Positions 1 through 8,785 are shown, numbered from the stretch's first letter. The stretch: 64,000 nucleotides of DNA from JAHEAO01 sp942492375 (GCA_942492375.1 CALOEL010000014.1:496001-560000), one strand, 5' to 3'. Numbers and translations are program-made. The notes: generated by a model not told the origin, from the sequence alone.

Positions 1-1
1 C

Positions 2-988
2 CTGAACGATCCCGAAACCGCGCTGACGCATTTCCGCCGCCTGCGGATCGCTGTGGCCACGCCGATCTCGCTCGGCCGAGCGGGTTACTGGGAAGGCCGT
101 GCCTACGAGGCGCTTGGCCGCACCGAGGACGCCCGCGCCGCCTATGCCTATGGCGGCGAGTTCCAGACCAGCTATTACGGCCTGCTGGCCGCCGAACGCG
201 CCGGCCTGCCGATGGACCCGCAGCTTCTGGGCAAGGAAAGCTACGGCGACTGGCAGGGCCAGCGCTTTGTCAATTCCTCGGTCTTCCAGGCCGCGATGCT
301 GCTGCGCGCCGCCGACCAGCCGCTGCTGTTCACCCGCTTCCTGCGGCACCTCGCCGAATCCCTCTCCGCTGAGGAGCAGGGCAAGCTGGCGCAGATGGCG
401 CTGAACCTCGACCACCCCTATACCGCTGTCTACCTCGCGAAATACGCCGCCGATTCCGGCGTGGTCCTGATGCGGCCCTATTTCCCGATGCCCGCTGATG
501 TGAAGCGCGACTATCCGGTGCCCACCGAACTTGCCCTGTCGATCGCCCGGCGGGAAAGCGAGTTCTACAGCCGCGCCATCAGCCCCGCGGGCGCGCGCGG
601 GCTGATGCAGGTCATGCCCGGCACCGCCAAGATCGTGGCCCCCAAGGTCGGGCTGGCCTATGACGTGGCGCGGCTGACCAACGACCCGGCCTATAACGCC
701 ACTATCGGCAGCGCCTATCTGGCCCAGCTGATCGAGGAATTCGGCCCCGCCTATCCACTGGTCGCGGCGGGCTACAACGCGGGGCCAGGCCGGCCGCGCA
801 GCTGGATCCAGACCTATGGCGACCCCCGCGATCCGGCCGTCGACGCGGTGGACTGGGTGGAACACATCCCGTTCAACGAGACCCGCAACTACGTCATGCG
901 GGTGATGGAATCGGTGGTGATCTATCGCGCCCGGCTGTCCGGCCAGACCGGGCCGATCCGGTTGTCTCAGGAACTCAAGGGTCGCTGA
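2..988 (+). CDS. slt: Soluble lytic murein transglycosylase, C-terminal part (5' end outside window)
   Basis: The reading frame is open from the first bases of the window, so the gene is cut at its 5' end and 328 codons remain. The C-terminal part carries the goose-lysozyme-like SLT catalytic domain: the catalytic Glu lies in ARRESEF, followed by GARGLMQVMPGTA and AAGYNAGPGRP. The part before it is helical superhelix typical of Slt70. The family cleaves the glycan strand of peptidoglycan in the periplasm to 1,6-anhydromuropeptides. The signal peptide would lie upstream and cannot be seen. The last 22 bases overlap the 3' end of the convergent DMT transporter gene. Confidence 0.93.
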   Translation: MNDPETALTHFRRLRIAVATPISLGRAGYWEGRAYEALGRTEDARAAYAYGGEFQTSYYGLLAAERAGLPMDPQLLGKESYGDWQGQRFVNSSVFQAAMLLRAADQPLLFTRFLRHLAESLSAEEQGKLAQMALNLDHPYTAVYLAKYAADSGVVLMRPYFPMPADVKRDYPVPTELALSIARRESEFYSRAISPAGARGLMQVMPGTAKIVAPKVGLAYDVARLTNDPAYNATIGSAYLAQLIEEFGPAYPLVAAGYNAGPGRPRSWIQTYGDPRDPAVDAVDWVEHIPFNETRNYVMRVMESVVIYRARLSGQTGPIRLSQELKGR

Positions 989-1857
989 CGCCGCGCCCGG
1001 CGCTGCTCGCGCCAGAGCGTGAAGAGCCCCGCCGCGACCACGAGAGTCGCGCCGATCACCACATTGGATCGCAGGGCCTCACCGAAGACCGTCAGGCCGA
1101 TGACCGAGATGAACACCAGTTGCAGATAGGCGAAGGGCTGCACCGCGCTCGCCTCGGCGACCTCGTAGCAGCGAATCAGCAGCCAGTGACCGGTCACTCC
1201 GGTGACGCAAAGTGCCGCCATCAACGCGTAGTCGGGGGGCGACATCGGTTCCCAGAACCAAAGACCCACTGCCGTCATTGCGACCGCGCCGGTGGTGCCG
1301 GTCCAGAAAAAGCTGGTCGCCGTGCTGTCCCGCCGCGCGGCATAGCGGGTCAGCAGCCCGTAAAGCGCGAACATCAGCGCCGCCAGCAAGGGCACCAGCG
1401 CCTCGACCGCGAAGACCCTGTGGCCGGGGTCGAGGATGATCAGCACCCCGACGAACCCAACGCCGATCGCCGACCAGCGCCGCCAGCCCACCTTCTCGCC
1501 CAGGATCGGGCCGGACAGGGCGGCGATCAGCAGCGGATAGCTGGTGAAAACCGCATGCGACTCGATCAGGCCGAGCAGCACGAAGGCCCCGACCATGACG
1601 CAGATCTCCGACGACAGCAGCAGACCGCGCAGGATCTGGACGACCGGCTGCGTCGTCCTTGCGGCGGCGCGGATGCCGCCCGCCTTGCGGCTGGCGATCG
1701 AGATGACGAAGGCGGCGAAGAACCAGTAGCGGATCATCACCACCATCAGCACGTTGTATTCCCCCGCCAGATGCCGTGACAGGCCATCCTGCACAGCGAA
1801 GACGAATGTCGTCGCGATCATCAGCAGGATGCCCAGCCGCGCATTGTCCTGGCTCAT
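967..1857 (-). CDS. DMT/EamA-family permease
   Basis: This 296-residue, very hydrophobic protein has about ten predicted membrane segments arranged as two EamA repeats, the architecture of drug/metabolite exporters of the inner membrane. Substrate cannot be deduced. The ATG at 1857 overlaps the stop of the mnmD-like gene (ATGA), which argues for translational coupling and for this start over a longer upstream frame. Its 3' end runs into the end of the convergent slt gene by 22 bases. Confidence 0.88.
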   Translation of the reverse strand: MSQDNARLGILLMIATTFVFAVQDGLSRHLAGEYNVLMVVMIRYWFFAAFVISIASRKAGGIRAAARTTQPVVQILRGLLLSSEICVMVGAFVLLGLIESHAVFTSYPLLIAALSGPILGEKVGWRRWSAIGVGFVGVLIILDPGHRVFAVEALVPLLAALMFALYGLLTRYAARRDSTATSFFWTGTTGAVAMTAVGLWFWEPMSPPDYALMAALCVTGVTGHWLLIRCYEVAEASAVQPFAYLQLVFISVIGLTVFGEALRSNVVIGATLVVAAGLFTLWREQRRARRQRPLSS

Positions 1858-2537
1858 GCCGCGCCGCCCAGCCGGCCCACGGTCATGTGCCGCTTGCGCC
1901 CGTATCCCGGCACGCGCTCCACCTCGAACCCCGCCTCGGCCAGCGCATGTCGGATGTGGCCCGCCGCCGAATAGGTGGCGAAGCTGCCGCCGGGACCAGT
2001 ATGGGCGGCAACTTCGCGCATCAGGCCAGCGCCCCAGAGTTCGGGGTTCTTCGCGGGCGAAAACCCATCCAGAAACCAGGCATCCGCCTTGCCCTGCCAG
2101 CACGGCAATGTCTGCCGCGCGTCACCCTCGATCACCTCGACCGCGATCCCAGCCAGATCGAACCGGCGCAGACCCGCCGCCCATGCCTCCAGAAGCGCGG
2201 CGGTCAGATCCTCGGGGATCGTGAATTGCGACAGCGCCAGCCGCATATCGGCGACGCCCAGCGGGAACGCCTCGAAACTGGTGAAATGCACCGGTCCCGC
2301 CACCCCCGCCTGCCGCATCGCCATAGCGGCCGCCATCAGGTTCAGCCCGGTCCCGAAGCCGAGTTCGGCGATCCCGAACCCCGGACGCAGTCGTTCGGGC
2401 AGGCCGTTGCCGCGCAGGAACACATGCCCGCTTTCCGCCAGTCCGTCATGGACCGAGAAATACGGGTCGTCGAACCGCCGAGAAACCGGAATCGCTCCGT
2501 CCCGCCATTCTACCTCTGCCGACTGGTCCGCTGTCAT
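1854..2537 (-). CDS. mnmD: MnmD-type tRNA (5-methylaminomethyl-2-thiouridine34) methyltransferase
   Basis: The 227-residue protein is a stand-alone version of the N-terminal half of E. coli MnmC. It has the SAM-binding segment AELGFGTGLNL and the family signature FLDGFSPAKNPELW. MnmC(m)/MnmD performs the last methylation of the wobble uridine mnm5s2U34 in some tRNAs, using SAM. The ATG at 2537 gives the standard N-terminus; a longer frame upstream would run into the intergenic region. It lies head to head, 50 bp away, with the FAD enzyme that corresponds to the other half of MnmC. Confidence 0.85.
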   Translation of the reverse strand: MTADQSAEVEWRDGAIPVSRRFDDPYFSVHDGLAESGHVFLRGNGLPERLRPGFGIAELGFGTGLNLMAAAMAMRQAGVAGPVHFTSFEAFPLGVADMRLALSQFTIPEDLTAALLEAWAAGLRRFDLAGIAVEVIEGDARQTLPCWQGKADAWFLDGFSPAKNPELWGAGLMREVAAHTGPGGSFATYSAAGHIRHALAEAGFEVERVPGYGRKRHMTVGRLGGAA

Positions 2538-2587
2538 CACATGGCCTAAACCGATTGCGCGGGCGACAATGCGGAAGGGGCCGGGGA

Positions 2588-3628
2588 ATGGCAAGGATCG
2601 ACGTGACGGTGCTGGGGGCGGGGATCTTCGGGCTGTCGATCGCCTGGGCCTGCACCCGTCGCGGCGCGCGCGTCCGCGTCATCGACCCGCGCGGGCCGGG
2701 CGGCGGGGCCAGCGGCGGCATCGTCGGCGCGCTCGCCCCGCACACACCCGAAAACTGGAACGACAAGAAGGCGTTCCAGCTTGAAAGCCTGCTGATGGCG
2801 GAACCCTTCTGGACCGAAGTTGATGGCCTCAGCGGCCTCGATTCTGGCTATGGCAGAACCGGCCGGCTGCAGCCGGTCAGCGACGACAGCGCGCTGACGC
2901 TGGCACGGGGCCGCGCCGCCTCGGCGGCGAAGCTCTGGCAGGGCAGGGCGGTCTGGCGCCTGCGCCCCGCCGCCGATTTCCCCGGCTGGGCGCCGTCCTC
3001 GCCGACCGGCCTCGTGATCGAGGATACGCTGAGCGCCCGGATCGACCCGCACCGCGCCTGCCTGTCACTTGCCGCAGCGCTGCGCAAACGCGGCGCCGAG
3101 ATCGTCGCGGGCGGCCCTGCAGAGGGCCGCATCATCCATGCCACCGGCCATGAGGGGCTCAAGGCGCTGTCCGCCGAACTCGGCCGACCCGTGGGCAGCG
3201 GCGTCAAGGGCCAGGCGGCGCTTTTCCACCTCGATGCCGCCGACGCGCCGCAGCTCTTCATCGATGGCGTGCATATCGTGCCGCATGACAGCGCGACCGT
3301 CGCCGTCGGCTCGACCAGCGAGCGTGACTTCGACTCGCCCGACGGCACCGACGAGCAACTCGACGCGCTGGTGGCGCGAGCCATCGCCCTCTGCCCGGCC
3401 CTTGCCGGCGCGCCGCTTGCGGCGCTCTGGGCCGGGGTGCGCCCCCGCGCCCGCAGCCGCGCCCCGATGCTGGGCGCCCATCCCGCGCGGCTCGGCCAGT
3501 TCATCGCCAACGGCGGCTTCAAGATCGGCTTCGGCATGGCCCCCAAGGTGGCCGAGGTGATGGCCGATCTCGTCCTTGACGGCCATGACGCCATCCCCGC
3601 CCCGTTCCGCGTCGAGGCGAACCTCTGA
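2588..3628 (+). CDS. FAD-dependent oxidoreductase, probable MnmC2-like partner of MnmD
   Basis: The 346-residue protein begins with a Rossmann dinucleotide motif (VLGAGIFGLSIAWA) and ends with GVRPRARSRAPMLG and NGGFKIGFGMAPKVAE, the pattern of the D-amino-acid-oxidase/MnmC C-terminal fold. In E. coli the equivalent domain oxidatively removes the carboxymethyl group from cmnm5U34. The head-to-head position beside mnmD supports a role in the same modification, but a different amine oxidase activity cannot be excluded. The ATG at 2588 follows a purine-rich stretch and matches the FAD-motif spacing; an in-frame codon at 2555 would add an unlikely leader. Confidence 0.7.
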   Translation: MARIDVTVLGAGIFGLSIAWACTRRGARVRVIDPRGPGGGASGGIVGALAPHTPENWNDKKAFQLESLLMAEPFWTEVDGLSGLDSGYGRTGRLQPVSDDSALTLARGRAASAAKLWQGRAVWRLRPAADFPGWAPSSPTGLVIEDTLSARIDPHRACLSLAAALRKRGAEIVAGGPAEGRIIHATGHEGLKALSAELGRPVGSGVKGQAALFHLDAADAPQLFIDGVHIVPHDSATVAVGSTSERDFDSPDGTDEQLDALVARAIALCPALAGAPLAALWAGVRPRARSRAPMLGAHPARLGQFIANGGFKIGFGMAPKVAEVMADLVLDGHDAIPAPFRVEANL

Positions 3629-3699
3629 CCTGCTGCCCCTTTACCCGTCCGGTCCGAAATGCCAAGCAAGCGGAAGCGGAATTTCGAAAGGAAGACTCG

Positions 3700-5364
3700 A
3701 TGTTGCGGCACGGTGGCGAAATCCTGGTCGAGCAACTGAAGCTGCACGGGGTCGAGCGCGTCTTCTCGGTTCCGGGCGAAAGCTTCCTCGCCGCGCTCGA
3801 CGGCCTGCATGACAGCGGCATCGCCAATATCGTCTGCCGCCACGAGGGCGGCGCGGCGATGATGGCCGAGGCGACTGGCAAGCTGACGGGCCGCCCTGGC
3901 ATCGCCTTCGTCACCCGTGGCCCCGGCGCGACCAATGCCAGCGCGGGCGTCCATATCGCCCGGCAGGACAGCACCCCGATGATCCTGTTCGTGGGCCAGA
4001 TCGCCCGCAATCACCGCGACCGCGAGGCGTTCCAGGAGGTGAACTACCGCGCCTTCTTCGGCCCGCTGGCGAAGTGGGCCGCCGAGGTCGAGGACACCGC
4101 ACGCCTGCCCGAATACATCAACCGCGCCTTCCACGTCGCGCAGTCGGGCCGCCCCGGCCCGGTGGTGCTTGCCCTGCCCGAAGACATGCTGAGCGATCGC
4201 TGCGGGGTTCCGGCGCTGGCGCCCACCGCGCCCTCCCGCGCCGCCGTCGGCCAGCCGGATATCGACGCGATCCTCGCCAGCCTCGCGCAGGCCGAACGCC
4301 CGCTGATGATCCTCGGCGGCTCGGACTGGTCCGCCGAGGCCGCCGAGAACGCCCGCCGCTTCGCCGAGGCCCATGACCTGCCGGTTGCCGTCACCTTCCG
4401 CCGGCAAGGGCATTTCGACAACCGCGCACCGCATTATGCCGGCGATCTCGGCGTCGGCATGAACCCCAAGCTCGGCGCCCGCCTGCGCGCGGCTGACCTG
4501 CTGCTGGTGCTCGGCGCGCGGCTGGGCGACACCACAACCGACGGTTACGAACTGATCGACCCCGCCGATCCGGAAAGGTCCATCATCCACGTCCATCCAG
4601 ACCCCGACCTGCCCGGCTCGGTCTACCGGACCGATCACGCCATCACCGCCCGCGCGCCTGATGTCATCGCCGCCCTCGCCGCCGCGCAGGCCGGGTCGGG
4701 CGGTACCGGCGGTCATGCCGAAGCGGCCCGCAAGGATTACGAGGACTGGCAGAGGCCGAAGGAAACCCCCGGCGCGGTGAAGATGGAACGCATCATCGGC
4801 TGGCTGTCCGACAACCTGCCCGAGGACGCGATCCTGACCAACGGCGCCGGCAACTACGCCGCCTTCCTGCACCGCTACTTCCGGTTCAAGCGCCATGGCA
4901 CGCAGGTCGCCCCGACCTCGGGCAGCATGGGTTACGGCTTCCCCGCCGCCATCGCCGCCAAGCTCGCCCACCCGGATCGCCCGGTGGTCTGCCTTGCTGG
5001 CGACGGCTGCTTCCAGATGACCCTGAACGAGATGTCGACCGCCCGCCCGCACGGCGCGAACGTCATCGTCATCGTCGCCAACAATGGCCAGTACGGCACG
5101 ATCCGGATGCATCAGGAACGCCACTATCCCGGCCGGGTCAGCGGCACCGAACTCTTCAACCCCGATTTCGCCGCACTCGCCCGTGCCTATGGCGGCCATG
5201 GCGAGACGGTCGAACGGACAGAGGATTTCGCCGGAGCCTTCGCCCGCGCCGAGGCATCGGGCCTGCCGGCGGTGATCGAGCTGAAACTCGACCCCGAGGC
5301 GCTCTCGACCGGTATGACCCTGGCCGAGACCCGCGCGATGGGGGAACGAACGCACCGGCTCTGA
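3700..5364 (+). CDS. Thiamine-diphosphate-dependent enzyme, acetolactate-synthase-like
   Basis: The 554-residue protein has the three-domain layout of the ThDP decarboxylase/acetolactate synthase family. The N-terminal PYR domain has the catalytic Glu in HEGGAAMMAEA. A central domain follows, then a C-terminal PP domain with the ThDP/Mg motif GDG...NN (GDGCFQMTLNEM to ANNGQYGT). It is close to IlvB-type proteins but no small subunit ilvH is nearby, so a biosynthetic AHAS is not proven; a catabolic decarboxylase or ligase is equally possible. The start has GAAAGGAAG about 6 bases upstream. It is followed after 24 bp by the MttB-family gene and probably shares its transcript. Confidence 0.85.
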   Translation: MLRHGGEILVEQLKLHGVERVFSVPGESFLAALDGLHDSGIANIVCRHEGGAAMMAEATGKLTGRPGIAFVTRGPGATNASAGVHIARQDSTPMILFVGQIARNHRDREAFQEVNYRAFFGPLAKWAAEVEDTARLPEYINRAFHVAQSGRPGPVVLALPEDMLSDRCGVPALAPTAPSRAAVGQPDIDAILASLAQAERPLMILGGSDWSAEAAENARRFAEAHDLPVAVTFRRQGHFDNRAPHYAGDLGVGMNPKLGARLRAADLLLVLGARLGDTTTDGYELIDPADPERSIIHVHPDPDLPGSVYRTDHAITARAPDVIAALAAAQAGSGGTGGHAEAARKDYEDWQRPKETPGAVKMERIIGWLSDNLPEDAILTNGAGNYAAFLHRYFRFKRHGTQVAPTSGSMGYGFPAAIAAKLAHPDRPVVCLAGDGCFQMTLNEMSTARPHGANVIVIVANNGQYGTIRMHQERHYPGRVSGTELFNPDFAALARAYGGHGETVERTEDFAGAFARAEASGLPAVIELKLDPEALSTGMTLAETRAMGERTHRL

Positions 5365-5388
5365 CCGCCGGTTTGGGGAGGAACGCGG

Positions 5389-6924
5389 TTGGACGAGCAC
5401 AAGGCAAGGCGGCGGGGCCGCGCCGCGACACGGGCCGCCCCGTCGCGGCGTCAGCCGAACTATCGCCAGCTTCGCCACACGTTTCCGCCGCAGAGCGTGC
5501 TGCCGGACGAGGCGGTGACCCGCATCCACGACATGGCGCTGAAGGTCCTGTCCGATCTCGGCCTCAAGATTCTGCTGCCCGAAGCGCGCAGCCTCTTCCG
5601 CGCCGCCGGAGCGAGTGTGGACGATGTCAGCCAGATGGTGCGGATCGGGCCAGAGATCATCGACCAGGCGCTGGCAACCGCGCCCCGCTCATTCCGGCTG
5701 CGCGCCTCGAATCCGGATCGCGAACAGGACTACCGCGAGGGCGCGATGCTGTTCGCGGCCGGGGCTGGCTGCCCCAATGCCACAGACCTCGAACGCGGCC
5801 GCCGTCCCGGCAGCCTGCGAGACTACGAGGAAACCCTGAAGCTGCAGCAAAGCTTCGACGTGATCCACATCCACGGCCCCTCGGCCGAGCCGCAGGACGT
5901 GCCCGCCGAACTGCGCCACTACGACATGATGCGCGGGCAGATGGTGCTGGGCGACAAGCCGATGTTCGTCTATGCCCGCGGTCGCGGCCAGACCGAGGAA
6001 TGCCTGCGGATGATCGCGCTCGGGCTGGGCCTCGGCGATGCCGAACTCGCGGCCGACCCCTGGTGCTACACCGTCATCAACACCAATTCCCCGCGCCAGA
6101 TCGACGTGCCGATGGCCGAGGGCCTGATCGACTTCGCCCGCGCCGGACAGCTTTGCATCGTCACCCCCTTCTGCCTCGCCGGCGCGATGGCCCCCGTCAC
6201 CGTCACCGGCGCGCTGGTGCTGCAACATGCCGAGGCGCTGGGTGCCATCGCGCTGACGCAGCTGGCCAGACCCGGCGCGCCGGTCAGCTATGGCGGCTTC
6301 GGCTCCAATGTCGACATGAAATCCGGAGCGCCGGCCTTCGGCACGCCCGAGCATATGAAGATGTCGATCGGCTCGGGGCAACTCGCCCGCCATATCGACC
6401 TGCCCTGGCGCTCCGCCGCCGGCTCCGCCGCGAATGCCGCCGACATGCAGGCGGCGGGCGAAAACCACATGGCGCTCTGGGCCGCCACTCTGGCCAACGC
6501 GACGCTGACGATCCATGCCGCGGGTTGGCTCGAAGGCGGGCTGACCTTCGGGTATGAGAAATTCATCAACGACATCGAGGCTCTGCAGACCCTCGCCGAA
6601 CTGGCGACCCCGACCGCAACGGATGAGGACAGCCTCGGCTGGTCGGCGCTGGCCGATGTCGCACCGGGCGGCCATTTCTTCGCCACGGGGCATACGATGG
6701 ACCGCTACGCCACCGCCTTCTACGAACCCCTCATCGCGGACCTGTCCAACTTCGGCACCTGGTCGGAGACCGGCGGCAAATCCTCGGACAGCCGCGCGAC
6801 CGGGACCTGGAAGGGCCTGCTGGCCCGCTACACCCCACCCCCGGGCAGCGAAGAGCGCGCCGCCCGACTGACGGATTTCATAGCCAAAGGCCGCGCGCGC
6901 GGTGGGGTAAGGCCCTCGGACTGA
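5389..6924 (+). CDS. MttB-superfamily (trimethylamine methyltransferase-like) protein, non-pyrrolysine
   Basis: The 511-residue protein matches the MttB family over its length (for example HIHGPSAEPQDVPAELRHYD and VSYGGFGSNVDMKSG). Archaeal MttB demethylates trimethylamine to a corrinoid protein using pyrrolysine at an amber codon. This frame has no internal amber codon, so it belongs to the non-Pyl branch, some members of which act on glycine betaine or other quaternary amines. The start is TTG at 5389, supported by a strong GGGGAGGAA ribosome-binding site 5-6 bases upstream. No corrinoid-binding MttC partner lies in the window. Substrate is unknown. Confidence 0.8.
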   Translation: MDEHKARRRGRAATRAAPSRRQPNYRQLRHTFPPQSVLPDEAVTRIHDMALKVLSDLGLKILLPEARSLFRAAGASVDDVSQMVRIGPEIIDQALATAPRSFRLRASNPDREQDYREGAMLFAAGAGCPNATDLERGRRPGSLRDYEETLKLQQSFDVIHIHGPSAEPQDVPAELRHYDMMRGQMVLGDKPMFVYARGRGQTEECLRMIALGLGLGDAELAADPWCYTVINTNSPRQIDVPMAEGLIDFARAGQLCIVTPFCLAGAMAPVTVTGALVLQHAEALGAIALTQLARPGAPVSYGGFGSNVDMKSGAPAFGTPEHMKMSIGSGQLARHIDLPWRSAAGSAANAADMQAAGENHMALWAATLANATLTIHAAGWLEGGLTFGYEKFINDIEALQTLAELATPTATDEDSLGWSALADVAPGGHFFATGHTMDRYATAFYEPLIADLSNFGTWSETGGKSSDSRATGTWKGLLARYTPPPGSEERAARLTDFIAKGRARGGVRPSD

Positions 6925-6926
6925 TT

Positions 6927-6960
6927 CATCATTTGTCCGAAAATATCCCCGCCGGAGGCA
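6927..6960 (+). repeat. Dispersed element, copy 1 (34 bp)
   Basis: Sits between the convergent ends of the MttB-like gene and cobO. Core is AAATATCCCCGCCGGAGGCA preceded by CATCATTTGTCCG. It matches 42821-42854 at 33 of 34 positions, and shorter forms occur at 13019-13047 (reverse orientation) and 38448-38472. Confidence 0.85.
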
Positions 6961-6990
6961 TCCGCCAGATGCAGCCCGCGCGTCGCCGGG

Positions 6991-7611
6991 TCAGTATTCC
7001 ACCCCGATCTGCGCCTTGATCCCCGACCTGAACGGATGCTTGACCAGTTCCATCTCGGTCACCAGATCGGCGATCTCGATCAGGTCGTCATGGGCGTTGC
7101 GCCCGGTCAGCACGACATGGGTCATCTCCGGCTTCTCGGCCTTCAGGAATGCCACCACATCGGCGATCGGCACGTAATCGTAGCGGATCGCGATGTTGAT
7201 TTCGTCGAGCAGCACCATCCGGTTCGCCGGGTCGCGGATCAGCTCTTTCGCCTTCTCCCAGGCCGCCGTCGCCATCTCGATATCGCGGGTCTTGTCCTGG
7301 GTCTCCCAGGTGAAGCCCTCGCCCATCGTGTGGAAGGCGCAGGTATCGCTGAACTTCGACAGGATCAGGTCGCGCTCGCCGGTCGACATGCCGCCCTTGA
7401 TGAACTGCACTACGGCGCATTGCATCCCGTGCGCGATGCAGCGGAAGATCATCCCGAAGGCGGCGCTGCTCTTGCCCTTGCCCTTGCCGGTATGGACGAT
7501 GATCAGACCCTTCCTTTCGGTCTTGGTGGCCATGATCTTGTCGCGCGCGGCCTTCTTCTTGGCCATCTTCGTGGCATGGCGGTCGGTGTCGTTCTGGGTG
7601 TCGTCGGTCAT
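6991..7611 (-). CDS. cobO: Cob(I)yrinic acid a,c-diamide adenosyltransferase
   Basis: The 206-residue CobO/BtuR-type protein has a P-loop HTGKGKGKSSAAFG near residue 40 and the conserved LLDEINIAI segment. It transfers the adenosyl group of ATP to Co(I) corrinoids, forming the upper ligand of coenzyme B12 in the cytoplasm. A lysine-rich N-terminal extension of about 25 residues precedes the domain. The start at 7611 is only 7 bp after the lrgB stop with a GAGGA site in between, so it is the third gene of an lrgA-lrgB-cobO transcript. Confidence 0.96.
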   Translation of the reverse strand: MTDDTQNDTDRHATKMAKKKAARDKIMATKTERKGLIIVHTGKGKGKSSAAFGMIFRCIAHGMQCAVVQFIKGGMSTGERDLILSKFSDTCAFHTMGEGFTWETQDKTRDIEMATAAWEKAKELIRDPANRMVLLDEINIAIRYDYVPIADVVAFLKAEKPEMTHVVLTGRNAHDDLIEIADLVTEMELVKHPFRSGIKAQIGVEY

Positions 7612-7618
7612 GGGATCC

Positions 7619-8335
7619 TCAGATGAAATACCGGATGATGTAGGGCGCCGTCACGGCGGTGAACAGCGCGTTCACCCCCATGCCGACCCCGGCGAAGGCG
7701 CCGGCGGTCTCGTTGACCTGGAAGGCGCGCGCGGTGCCGATGCCGTGGGCCGCGACACCGACGGCAAATCCGCGGGCGCGCCAGTCCCGGATCCGCATCG
7801 CGTTCAACAGCGGCGTCGCCACCACCGCGCCGCTGATCCCGGTCAGGATCACCAGAACGGCCGTCAGCGTTGGCGAGCCGCCGATCGCCCCGGACACGCC
7901 AAGCGCCACCGGCGCGGTCGCCGATTTCGGCGCCAGCGACAACAGCGCCTCTCCCTGCACGCCCAGCGCCCAGGCGATGCCGACGGCACTGACCATCGCG
8001 GTCAGGGATCCCGCCACAAGCGCCACGACCATCGGCAGGGCCACTTCGCGCACCCGCCCCAGGTTGACGTATAGCGGCACCGCCAGCGCCACGGTCGCGG
8101 GTCCAAGGATGAAATGCACGAACTGGGCGCCCTCGAAATAGGTGGCATAGGCGGTTCCGGTCGCCTTCAGCACCAGCGCCAGCAGGGCCACGGCGATCAG
8201 CACCGGGTTGACCAGCGGATTGTTTTTGGAGGCGCGGTAAAGCGCATCCCCGATCGTATAGGCCACCAGCGTCGCGGTCAGCCATAGCAGTGGCTCCCGG
8301 GCCAGGTAGGTCCAGATCTCTACGAAGTCACGCAT
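7619..8335 (-). CDS. lrgB: LrgB/CidB-family membrane protein
   Basis: The 238-residue protein has seven to eight hydrophobic segments and matches the LrgB family throughout (NPVLIAVALL, LGPATVALAVPLY, AAHGIGTARAFQ). LrgB works with LrgA; in firmicutes the pair modulates murein hydrolase activity and cell lysis, and in other bacteria and plants relatives export small carboxylates such as pyruvate or glycolate. The start overlaps the end of lrgA by 8 bases, so the two are co-translated. Confidence 0.9.
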   Translation of the reverse strand: MRDFVEIWTYLAREPLLWLTATLVAYTIGDALYRASKNNPLVNPVLIAVALLALVLKATGTAYATYFEGAQFVHFILGPATVALAVPLYVNLGRVREVALPMVVALVAGSLTAMVSAVGIAWALGVQGEALLSLAPKSATAPVALGVSGAIGGSPTLTAVLVILTGISGAVVATPLLNAMRIRDWRARGFAVGVAAHGIGTARAFQVNETAGAFAGVGMGVNALFTAVTAPYIIRYFI

Positions 8336-8681
8336 CGCGCGCGCCCGTCAGCCGGCAGACCGCCACGAAGCTCCAGACCCCGACCACGATCGCCAGGATC
8401 GTGCTCAGCAGGATCGCCGCCAAGAGAGGCAGTCCGTCGTTGCCCAGCCGGTCGAGGTGACCGACGACGCCGACGCCCGCGGGCACGAAAAGCAGCGACA
8501 GATGCGACAGCAGCGCCTGGCTGGTGCCCCGGATCGCCTCGGCCAGACGCGGGACCATCAGCAGCGCCGCCAGCAGCAGCGCCATGCCAAGGACCGGGCC
8601 GGGCAGGGGCAGGCCCAACGCCCGGGTCAGCACCTCGCCGGCAAGCTGGAAGGCCAGAAGTATCGTGATGTGACGGATCAT
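8328..8681 (-). CDS. lrgA: LrgA/CidA-family holin-like membrane protein
   Basis: The 117-residue protein has four membrane segments and the CidA/LrgA signatures LPGPVLGMALLLAAL and LLFVPAGVGVVGHL. The family forms small inner-membrane oligomers and pairs with LrgB. It is the first gene of a leftward operon ending with cobO. Nothing in the sequence shows whether it serves autolysis control or metabolite export here. Confidence 0.9.
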   Translation of the reverse strand: MIRHITILLAFQLAGEVLTRALGLPLPGPVLGMALLLAALLMVPRLAEAIRGTSQALLSHLSLLFVPAGVGVVGHLDRLGNDGLPLLAAILLSTILAIVVGVWSFVAVCRLTGARDA

Positions 8682-8785
8682 GTCCTTCCCCTGCTGACGG
8701 CCGCGATGTTAGACGAGCCGACCAGAGGCGCAAGGCATGATCCCGATTAACGATCCGCTAACCATTTCGGACCCAGACTGCCGGC

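Noticed and set aside
2848..5529. 893-codon open frame on the minus strand opposite the FAD and ThDP genes
   Set aside because: It is antisense to two clear enzymes, has no domain or plausible composition, and arises from the GC-rich third codon positions.
5389..6924. Pyrrolysine-containing trimethylamine methyltransferase
   Set aside because: The frame has no internal amber codon, so it belongs to the non-Pyl branch of the family.
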